Below are positions 58,395 to 64,000 of a DNA stretch of 64,000 nucleotides, one piece after another (the first letter of the stretch is position 1; the number at the start of each line of letters is the position of its first letter). Source of the DNA: Mycobacterium sp. HUMS_12744610 (GTDB lineage Bacteria; Actinomycetota; Actinomycetes; Mycobacteriales; Mycobacteriaceae). Below the pieces are notes generated by a model, which ran no database searches, was not told where the DNA came from, and was given only the letters and a program-made list of their open reading frames with translations. A program made the position numbers and the translations under genes. The stretch spans positions 1 through 64,000 of the forward strand of contig NZ_JBGEDP010000003.1 in assembly GCF_041206865.1 (NCBI RefSeq), read 5' to 3'.

Positions 58395-59311
58395 TCGATT
58401 TCATCGACGACAATCGCGGGGAGTTCGGGGTCGAGCCCATCTGCACGGTCCTGCGCAGCGCAGGCTTGCAGGTGGCCCTGAGCACCTACTACGACGCCAA
58501 AGCCCGGGTCCCATCGGCGCGGGCCCTGCGCGACGCCGTCCTCGGGCCGGCGTTGTGCCAGCTCTGGAAAGACAACTACTGCGTCTATGGGGCCCGCAAA
58601 CTCTGGAAAACGGCTCGTCGCGATGGTCATGACGTCGGTCGCGATCAGGTGGCCCGGCTGATGCGGGCCGCAGGCATTGAGGGGGTCCGGCGCGGCAAAC
58701 GGGTGCGGACCACCAAAGCTGACCCAGCCGCGGCGCGGCACCCGGACTTGGTGCACCGCAACTTCGCCGCGGCTGCCCCGAACCAGCTCTGGGTGACCGA
58801 CCTGACATTCGTGCCGACCTGGGCCGGGGTGGCCTACGTGTGCTTCATCATTGACGCACACTCGCGGATGATCGTGGGGTGGCGGGTGGCTTCGCACATG
58901 CGGACCTCGATGGTTCTCGACGCGTTGGAGATGGCGCGTTGGTCACGCGGAACTACATTGCAGGACTTGATATGTCACTCAGATGCCGGGTCGCAATTCA
59001 CGTCCATTCGCTACGGCGAGCGGCTCGCTGAGATCGGCGCAGTCCCGTCAATTGGGACCGTTGGAGATAGTTTCGATAACGCTCTCGCGGAGACAGTCAA
59101 CGGTTACTACAAGGCCGAGCTGATCTACGGGCCGGCTCGAAGCAGACCGTGGAAGACCGTCGAGGACGTAGAACTCGCCACCCTCAGTTGGGTCCACTGG
59201 CACAACACCAGCCGCCTGCACAGCTACCTCGGCGACATCCCACCCACGGAGTTCGAAGCCGCGTTCTACGATGCATACCGGACCGACCAACCCTTGATCG
59301 GAATCCAATAG
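58385..59311 (+). CDS. IS3-family OrfB transposase
   Basis: About 308 residues, read in the -1 frame relative to OrfA. HTH-type start (EIVDFIDDNRGEFGVEPICTVLRSAG). DDE core: D in WVTDLTFVPTWAGVAYVCFIIDAHSRMIVGWR, D in ICHSDAGSQFTS, E in FDNALAETVNGYYKAEL. Catalytic part intact, but the split OrfA should prevent normal OrfAB fusion, so the element is probably immobile unless complemented. Confidence 0.85.
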   Translation, partial: QEIVDFIDDNRGEFGVEPICTVLRSAGLQVALSTYYDAKARVPSARALRDAVLGPALCQLWKDNYCVYGARKLWKTARRDGHDVGRDQVARLMRAAGIEGVRRGKRVRTTKADPAAARHPDLVHRNFAAAAPNQLWVTDLTFVPTWAGVAYVCFIIDAHSRMIVGWRVASHMRTSMVLDALEMARWSRGTTLQDLICHSDAGSQFTSIRYGERLAEIGAVPSIGTVGDSFDNALAETVNGYYKAELIYGPARSRPWKTVEDVELATLSWVHWHNTSRLHSYLGDIPPTEFEAAFYDAYRTDQPLIGIQ

Positions 59312-59339
59312 CCCGAGCCTCCGGGAAACCCAGGGCGCT

Positions 59340-59451
59340 TCACACCGACGCCAACGCCGCCGCCCTGGCACGAGTACTCGCCATCACCGCCAACGAATAC
59401 CGCGAGGCCTACCAACGAGCACGCCGCCGCCCACCCGGAACCCCCGTCTGA
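59340..59451 (+). pseudogene. Remnant of a double-XRE regulator
   Basis: HTDANAAALARVLAITANEYREAYQRARRRPPGTPV* is nearly the C-terminus of the regulator at 26410-26856 (TDTNAANLAARLGISVDEYRAAYNRARQRPPGIPV). The rest was removed when the IS3 element arrived. It shows that a second copy of that regulator once stood here. Confidence 0.65.
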
Positions 59452-59516
59452 TCGCCGACCGCCGCACATCACCCGATCCGAGCCGAAGACATTCGCAGCA
59501 ACCCAACTCGGCGCTT

Positions 59517-60563
59517 GTGAGCTGCGTGGCAGGTGTGGTGTCGGGCTCTACTCCAACGCTGTCAACTCGACGGCGGGTTCTGATACTTGTGATGATCACT
59601 GCCATGACGGTTGCCGACGGGTGTCAGTCTTCCGGCGACTCTTCGGGTCCGTTGGCCTCCTCAGTCTCCTCATCAGTGGGCCTGAAGGATGCCGGTGAGG
59701 TCATTGCGATGGAGGGTGCACTTAACACTCGTGCTGTCGCGGGATTCAAGATTGCGGATGGTCGCATCATCAAACCCGGAATCCTTTATCGCAGTTCCGC
59801 ATTGACGTATCTGACGGACAAAGACCTCGCAACGCTAACCGATCTGAATATTCGGACAGTGATCGATTTCCGGGGCCCGCAGGAACAAGCCGACGGCCCT
59901 GACCGGCTGCCCGCGGGCACAGCCACGATCAGTGCGCCGGTCAACCAGGACGAACTCGATTTCACCAAGATCGACGCACTACTAGACCAGGACCGATTCT
60001 CCCCGCAGATGCACGACCGCGAGAAGGTCAACAGGTTCGGACCGTTCTACCGGATGTTCACCCTGGTCAACAGCTACGGCGACCCCAGCTTTCTTCCCAA
60101 ACTGGTGGCCTACAAGACCGTCTTCGACCAGCTGCTCGATCCACGTCGCACCGGCGCAGTGTTGATGCACTGCACGGGCGGTCGAGATCGCACTGGCATT
60201 GGTACCGCGATCTTGCTGCGCACCCTCGGAGTCTCCGAGAAAACGATCGAGGCGAACTACCTGGCGTCAAACATTCTCCTGCAACCTGAACGTGAAAACC
60301 CCGACAGCACCTCATTTGAGCGCTTCTCTTTCTCCAGCGTCTACCTACAACCCACTAGCAACAACAAATTCCGCAAAGTAGCCTCCGAACTCGGAGAAAC
60401 CCCACAGCACATCTACGACGCAGTCAAACTCCGACGCGAATACCTCACCACCCTGTGGGCAACAATCGATCGACAGTTCGGCTCTTTCGATGACTTCCTA
60501 TCCACCCAACTCGGCATGACACCCGACCGAGTTACCACTCTGCGGAACCGAATGACGGCCTGA
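59517..60563 (+). CDS. Secreted tyrosine-phosphatase-like protein
   Basis: A 348-residue protein (GTG 59517). The N-terminal signal (RRRVLILVMITAMTVADGC) is possibly a lipoprotein signal. Domain of the Y_phosphatase3 type: EGALNTRAVAGFKIADGRIIKPGILYRSSALTYLTDKDLATL, IRTVIDFRGPQEQ, and the catalytic loop MHCTGGRDRTGIGTAILLRTLG (H-C-x5-R). Related to mycobacterial PtpB-like and other atypical dual-specificity phosphatases. It would act outside the cytoplasm. Confidence 0.82.
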   Translation: MSCVAGVVSGSTPTLSTRRRVLILVMITAMTVADGCQSSGDSSGPLASSVSSSVGLKDAGEVIAMEGALNTRAVAGFKIADGRIIKPGILYRSSALTYLTDKDLATLTDLNIRTVIDFRGPQEQADGPDRLPAGTATISAPVNQDELDFTKIDALLDQDRFSPQMHDREKVNRFGPFYRMFTLVNSYGDPSFLPKLVAYKTVFDQLLDPRRTGAVLMHCTGGRDRTGIGTAILLRTLGVSEKTIEANYLASNILLQPERENPDSTSFERFSFSSVYLQPTSNNKFRKVASELGETPQHIYDAVKLRREYLTTLWATIDRQFGSFDDFLSTQLGMTPDRVTTLRNRMTA

Positions 60564-60578
60564 CGGCTCCCGAATAGA

Positions 60579-60605
60579 GACAGTTACCGACAGGCGAAGA
60601 AGCGG
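60579..60605. repeat. Repeated element, copy C
   Basis: 26 of 27 bases identical to 3620-3646. Here it follows directly after the phosphatase gene, so a promoter role on the minus strand is not needed; a recombination-site or mobile-remnant explanation fits as well. Confidence 0.6.
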
Positions 60606-60694
60606 CTGCAAGCCAAACGTCTCAGCTGCCCCGCCAGTAGACGATGCGCCGCGAGTCGAGCATTCTCACGCAGGACGGTCCTACAATTGAGTTC

Positions 60695-61042
60695 ATGTGG
60701 GCGTTCGAGATCGAGGGGCCTGGGTACATCGGCGGCTACTACACACCGGCCGAGGATTGGGTACGCTCCGACTTGGCCGCAATATGGCTCACGCGGGCAC
60801 TCCACGACTTCGGTGCCATCACGGGCGACAAGGAGATCGAAACGGAGCGGCGCGCGCGAGAACTTGAACCGCTGATCGAACAAGTGACGGGCACCCACAC
60901 GTGGGTGGAAGGCGGCCACACGGTAACCGTGATCCACCTGGATCCATCAGCCAGCGAGCCCGACAAGATGGGCTCCATGGCTTCCCGTCGAAAAGTACGA
61001 CAACGACAACGCGCCGCCTGCGCGCCCGCGCACCACTACTGA
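60695..61042 (+). CDS. Hypothetical protein
   Basis: A 115-residue protein from ATG 60695 (MWAFEIEGPGYIGGYYTPAEDWVRSDLAAIWLTRALHDFGAI). Aromatic-rich start, then an Arg/Glu helix (DKEIETERRARELEPLIEQV) and a beta stretch (HTWVEGGHTVTVIHLDP). The frame closes with a basic tail. No family known; could be a truncated gene, since repeats lie on both sides. Confidence 0.4.
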   Translation: MWAFEIEGPGYIGGYYTPAEDWVRSDLAAIWLTRALHDFGAITGDKEIETERRARELEPLIEQVTGTHTWVEGGHTVTVIHLDPSASEPDKMGSMASRRKVRQRQRAACAPAHHY

Positions 61043-61084
61043 AGCCGTTCAGCTCGTCGTCGAGAATCTATCAAGGTCAAGACC

Positions 61085-61153
61085 GATCTCGACACCATCC
61101 TTTTCGACGACGATCCGGGAGTTCTGCGCGCCAGTTGCCGACAGATAATCCCG
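61085..61153. repeat. 69-bp perfect direct repeat, right copy
   Basis: Identical to 5720-5788. The minus-strand frame TLRDYLSATGAQNSRIVVEKDG continues to a stop after DRFSTTS. It sits ~40 bases before the VapBC operator. Confidence 0.7.
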
Positions 61154-61193
61154 AAGCGTTGACCGGTCACGCAGCGCTTGGCCCCGATGCGCG

Positions 61194-61234
61194 TATGTTG
61201 GTTACATACACGACTCATGTATATCACCAACATA
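61194..61234. promoter_or_regulatory. vapBC operator palindrome
   Basis: TATGTTGGT (61194-61202) pairs with ACCAACATA (61226-61234), and the inner parts (ACATACACG and CATGTATAT) continue the symmetry with few mismatches. It lies 16 bases upstream of the vapB start. Long interrupted palindromes of this kind bind VapB dimers or VapBC complexes. Confidence 0.65.
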
Positions 61235-61249
61235 GCTGAGGAGGCCGAG

Positions 61250-61471
61250 TTGTCGGTGACACAAATCGACCTAGACGACGAGGCGCTGACCCAAGTCATG
61301 CGGATCTCCGGGGTGCACACCAAGAAGGAAGCCGTGAACCTCGCCATGCGCGATTACGTCGAACGCTTCCGCCGCATCGCGGCCTTGGCCCAGTCCCGCG
61401 ATCATGCGAAAGGGTGGGACTACGAGGGCTGGCTCACAGCCCGTGCCGACGAAAAAGCAGCAGGGACTTGA
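61250..61471 (+). CDS. vapB: VapB-type antitoxin
   Basis: A 73-residue protein from TTG 61250, chosen because gaggagg lies five bases upstream; ATG 61217 lies inside the operator. SVTQIDLDDEALTQVMRISGVHTKKEAVNLAMRDYVERFRRI is the ribbon-helix-helix DNA-binding part. The C-terminal AQSRDHAKGWDYEGWLTARADEK wraps the toxin in known family members. The stop overlaps the vapC start (TTGA). Confidence 0.85.
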   Translation: MSVTQIDLDDEALTQVMRISGVHTKKEAVNLAMRDYVERFRRIAALAQSRDHAKGWDYEGWLTARADEKAAGT

Positions 61472-61884
61472 TCTACTTCCTCGCCGACTCCTCCGCTATC
61501 TGGCGGCTCCAACGACAGCCGGAACTCACCGAGGTCTGGAACTCCTCGCTCCTGAGCGGGGCCATCGGATCCTGCGAACCACAACGCGCCGAGTTTCGTC
61601 GATCGGCTCGCAACGAGGACGAATTCAATCAAATGAACCAGGCGTTCCACGACATCTATCCCGATGTGCCCGTGCCGAAATCCGTTTGGCGGTGGATCGA
61701 TTCGGCGCAGCACAAGCTCGCCAGCTTGGGTTTAGTTCGTGCCCTATCGGTTGTTGATCTGCTGGTCTGCGGTACGGCGGCTGCCAAGGGCCTCATCGTG
61801 CTACACGACGACGCTGACTACGAACTCGCGTCGCGCTATCTCCCTGACGTCACGGCGCGGCGCGTCGTGAGCGAGGAACAATAG
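61468..61884 (+). CDS. vapC: VapC-type PIN-domain ribonuclease toxin
   Basis: A 138-residue protein from TTG 61468, overlapping vapB. PIN residues: D in IYFLADSSAIWRL, E in SCEPQRAEF, D in LSVVDLLVCGTAA, D in LHDDADYELASRYL. All acidic residues for Mg2+-dependent RNA cleavage are there, so the toxin should be active. RNA target not predictable. Confidence 0.87.
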   Translation: MIYFLADSSAIWRLQRQPELTEVWNSSLLSGAIGSCEPQRAEFRRSARNEDEFNQMNQAFHDIYPDVPVPKSVWRWIDSAQHKLASLGLVRALSVVDLLVCGTAAAKGLIVLHDDADYELASRYLPDVTARRVVSEEQ

Positions 61885-61984
61885 CAATTCCAACTCGAGG
61901 ATTCATCCGGACAAGCGCCGGCGGGTTGTGAGCAGTTGGTGATTTTGTTGGTCAGCGTTGGACGTGCGGTTTTGTCGGACCTGT

Positions 61985-62428
61985 CTAAGAACGTGGCGCG
62001 GCTGGGCATAGAACGCCGCCGTCATGCAAATAGAAGATGCGGTCGTATTGCCCGCTGGTGTCGAGGATGAATCCGGTTGCGTCGTTACGGATTACCCACA
62101 CAGCACCACCGGACAACGTCTGACTCCCGTTGTCTTTGCTGCTTTCGACATTGATATCGGACTTTTGCGAGCCATCGGCCGGGTGGATGGCGCTGACGCG
62201 GGTCCCGTCTGGCGCAATCAGGGTGATTCGTAGGCCGCGTTTGGTGTTGTCGCACAACACTTTCACGTCTGTGCTATCGAAAGTGTGGCCGTAAAAGTCG
62301 ACTTCGTTGTTGTGTGAGTCGATGATGCCGCTCCACGGTGGTGTGGATGGTTCGGTGTGGCATCCTGTGCCGCCACCGATCACCGCCGTGGCCATCATCG
62401 CCCACACAAACGGCCGCCACACCATCAC
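61985..62428 (-). CDS. Small lipoprotein
   Basis: A 147-residue protein with signal sequence and lipobox (FVWAMMATAVIGGGTGC). The mature part (GIIDSHNNEVDFYGHTFDSTDVKVLC ... IAPDGTRVSA ... SGGAVWVIRNDATGFILDTSGQYDRIFYLHDGGVLC) is beta-rich with two Cys spaced for a disulphide, in the manner of LpqH/19-kDa-type mycobacterial lipoproteins. Overlaps the upstream gene by ATGA. Confidence 0.7.
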   Translation of the reverse strand: MMVWRPFVWAMMATAVIGGGTGCHTEPSTPPWSGIIDSHNNEVDFYGHTFDSTDVKVLCDNTKRGLRITLIAPDGTRVSAIHPADGSQKSDINVESSKDNGSQTLSGGAVWVIRNDATGFILDTSGQYDRIFYLHDGGVLCPAAPRS

Positions 62429-63132
62429 ACGATCTGCGCCACTGGGACGAGTGCGCCCACCAGATGGCCGCGTCGAACTGCGGCGTCGACCTCGTTGCCG
62501 AACTGCGTGTAGTCGTCACTCATCCCGACTGTGCCGGCCCACACCTTCAGGAAACCCCTGGTTAGCGCAGCCTGGGTCCAATCGGGGTCAAATTCCGGCA
62601 ATTGGTCCAGAAGGGGAAGCCGAGAACCATACGGTGCGTCGATCATCAACCGCCCCTTGCCTTGAACGTTGAGTTCAAGGACGCCGGTGCTGATCGGCTG
62701 ACATGGCTGTTCACTGTCGACGATGAGCTGCCAGCCCTGCTCGAGCAAAGCCTGCGTCCACGGATCCTCGAGATCCCCAGTGGGGTGGACACCGACAAGA
62801 CCGCCTGAGTGATCGATCAGCAGCCCGGCCAACAGGCCAGACGGCAACTGCCACTTGAGTTGTCGGCAGACCACATCTTCCCCGCCCGGGCTCGCTGTCA
62901 GCGGCTGGTCGACGTGCACGATCTGAGAGGCAGCACATCGCGCATGCGCTAATCGAACAACGAGCGAGCCGGGGCCCACGTTGACGATCACATTAGTGGG
63001 TTCCCTGGTGGCTTTGCCGGGCTTGTCGCAGCGGACGCACACGTATTCGTTAGCGTCGCGGCACAGCGTGGCCAGCCTTTCGGCGCCGATAACCTCACGG
63101 ACTGCCGGCGACCACGTGATGAAGGAATTCAA
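62425..63132 (-). CDS. Hypothetical protein with a CxxC knuckle
   Basis: A 235-residue protein (MNSFITWSPAVREVIGAERLATLCRDANEYVCVRCDKPGKATREPTNVIVN). One CVRC pair with another Cys nearby (ARCAASQIV) could bind zinc. The rest is mixed alpha-beta (RQLKWQLPSGLLAGLLIDHSGGLVGVHP; LPEFDPDWTQAALTRGFLKVWAG). No function assigned. Operon with the lipoprotein gene and perhaps the gene at 63152. Confidence 0.55.
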   Translation of the reverse strand: MNSFITWSPAVREVIGAERLATLCRDANEYVCVRCDKPGKATREPTNVIVNVGPGSLVVRLAHARCAASQIVHVDQPLTASPGGEDVVCRQLKWQLPSGLLAGLLIDHSGGLVGVHPTGDLEDPWTQALLEQGWQLIVDSEQPCQPISTGVLELNVQGKGRLMIDAPYGSRLPLLDQLPEFDPDWTQAALTRGFLKVWAGTVGMSDDYTQFGNEVDAAVRRGHLVGALVPVAQIV

Positions 63133-63151
63133 CGTCTGACCAGGCCTGAAT

Positions 63152-64000
63152 TCATGCGACGGCGGCCGCCGGGTTCAGCGGCGCCCCCGCAAGCCGCGTC
63201 GCATACAAGATGTCCGCGCAACCGTCAACGGTGTCGTAGTTACGCAGCGCCATAACAACTTCGGCGGCACGCGCTTTCATAAACGCCTGCACAGGATCCC
63301 CTCCCCCGCCGTGCCCGCGCATCCGCATCGCATGCTGATACTCATAGACCGCGGTGTTCCATTCCTTACGCACACCAGCCCACAGCTCGTCACTGATGGG
63401 TTGGTGGTCCTCGAACAGCCGCATCGTTTCTTCGACGGCGACGCCGCTGAGGTGCCCTGACGATACGGCCATGTGCATGTGCCGGGCAGCGACCTGGAAC
63501 CGCTGCTCGACGTCGAACGCTGAAGCTTGCCGCCAATCCCACGACATCGCGGCCGCGCACCGATGTATCAACCCGCCGGCCCCCTCAACGTGTGAGCGGT
63601 CACGCGGGTCGACCAAGGTGGGATCGACCCGCATCGGCTTGGCGCCGATCTCACCAGCCCAATCCGCAACCCTTTGCGCGGGAAGCGATGACGCCAACGC
63701 CAACACCCGGCTACCAGGCGCACCGTCCAGACGTAGGCGGGCGTGGCGCGCCAGGACCTCGAGCGGGTCCCCGCCGCCTGCCGAGTTCTCCCACAACTGA
63801 GTGCCGATAGCCCTATCCGCGACGGCGACCCGAACGTCGGCAGGAACCCGCACACCAAACGGAATATAGGACGGACCCTCATTGGTGGCCAACCACCCAG
63901 TCACCTGCCCGGACCGCTCCAAAATCAGTGACACAGCCCAATCCAAGCCCATATATCCGACACCGCGGGTTTGCGCGACAAGGGCCTGCACGACGCGCGC
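63152..64000 (-). CDS. Partial gene at the window edge, type VII secretion-associated candidate
   Basis: At least 282 residues; the frame stays open to the end of the window, so the start lies outside. Contains ALVAQTRGVGYMGLDWAVSLILERSGQVTGWLATNEGPSYIPFGVRVPADVRVAVAD, then HARLRLDGAPGSRVLALASSLPAQRVADWA, then a helical HAMRMRGHGGGGDP. The layout resembles the C-terminal domains (DUF5631/DUF5632) of mycobacterial proteins linked with ESX secretion; I hold this only loosely. Confidence 0.45.
   Translation of the reverse strand, partial: ARVVQALVAQTRGVGYMGLDWAVSLILERSGQVTGWLATNEGPSYIPFGVRVPADVRVAVADRAIGTQLWENSAGGGDPLEVLARHARLRLDGAPGSRVLALASSLPAQRVADWAGEIGAKPMRVDPTLVDPRDRSHVEGAGGLIHRCAAAMSWDWRQASAFDVEQRFQVAARHMHMAVSSGHLSGVAVEETMRLFEDHQPISDELWAGVRKEWNTAVYEYQHAMRMRGHGGGGDPVQAFMKARAAEVVMALRNYDTVDGCADILYATRLAGAPLNPAAAVA

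Larger units (their letters stand above)
52872..59342 (+). mobile_element. IS3-family element split by a Tn554-like transposon
   Basis: Outer inverted ends: TGAATCGCCCTGG from 52872 and, as reverse complement, TGAAGCGCCCTGG ending at 59342, with GGAG.CTC further in. Subtracting the 5.1-kb insertion leaves ~1.35 kb, the normal IS3 size. No target duplication is visible; the left flank is another IS3 tail and the right flank an XRE-regulator remnant. Confidence 0.78.

Noticed and set aside
1..64000. tRNA, rRNA, riboswitch of known class, or CRISPR array
   Set aside because: None of the characteristic sequences or repeat-spacer patterns was seen on reading both strands; weak candidates could be missed without covariance-model searches.

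Overview
The window is high-GC actinobacterial DNA that looks like one end of a large mycobacterial linear plasmid. The first ~215 bases hold at least five strong palindromes plus a weaker sixth, two of them centred on GCTNCGC, the motif known from telomeres of linear actinobacterial replicons (invertrons). This is followed by C-rich, gene-poor subtelomeric DNA and then by plasmid-type genes: a candidate replication protein coupled to a DnaB helicase, and an SF2 helicase with helicase-associated repeats. A PPE-MPTR remnant, VapBC, WhiB proteins, PknD-like architecture and mycobacterial-type insertion sequences point to Mycobacterium, probably a slow grower. No tRNA, rRNA or CRISPR array was seen.

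Layout. 1-950: telomere-like end and subtelomere. 948-2473: IS3-family element using programmed frameshifting. 2.6-8.1 kb: small hypothetical genes, a toxin-antitoxin pair with a triple TGTACA operator, a P-loop ATPase, and a protein joining a sigma-70 region-4 helix-turn-helix to a TnsA-like nuclease, flanked by repeated CGTGAGA sites. 8.1-10.9 kb: Rep-like protein and DnaB behind a leader with four hairpins that share TTGG-starting loops. 11.4-26.3 kb: a long minus-strand array of mostly overlapping genes (SF2 helicase, MazG-like, NusA-like KH protein, P-loop kinase-like protein, SNF2 helicase plus PD-(D/E)XK nuclease, DUF1643, a WhiA-like protein split in two, two WhiB-like proteins, zinc ribbons). 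An IS1634-type element broke the DUF1643 gene and left a CTAG duplication. 26.4-31.7 kb: double-XRE regulator, FHA protein, receptor Ser/Thr kinase with a YVTN beta-propeller, methyltransferase. 31.7-35.1 kb: cytosine-C5 DNA methyltransferase split by a second IS3-family element. 35.3-39.7 kb: DnaQ-like exonuclease, secreted HNH nuclease, membrane protein, HerA-like ATPase, dihydrofolate reductase.

40.3-46.6 kb is a pile-up of mobile DNA: a PPE-MPTR remnant, an IS256-family element, a tyrosine recombinase interrupted by one of two inverted identical IS256-family copies with target duplications, and tandem ISAs1-type remnants. 45.1-52.7 kb holds a five-gene minus-strand operon: TerY-like vWA protein, PP2C phosphatase, divergent membrane kinase, beta-lactamase-fold lipoprotein, and a membrane protein with FHA-like and TerD-like domains. 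It resembles the TerY-phosphorylation triad with an envelope-directed output, and is one of the best candidates for an undescribed system. 52.8-59.3 kb is an IS3 element split by a Tn554-like transposon carrying a PLP-enzyme gene. 59.3-64 kb holds a regulator remnant, a tyrosine-phosphatase-like lipoprotein, VapBC, another lipoprotein and a gene running off the edge.

Several interruptions can be undone on paper. Removing the IS1634 element and one CTAG restores the DUF1643 frame and an ATGA overlap with the gene before it. Removing one IS256 copy restores a recombinase C-terminus. Removing the Tn554-like element restores the IS3 OrfA. Two repeats (69 bp and 27 bp) link the 3.6-5.8 kb and 60.6-61.2 kb regions.
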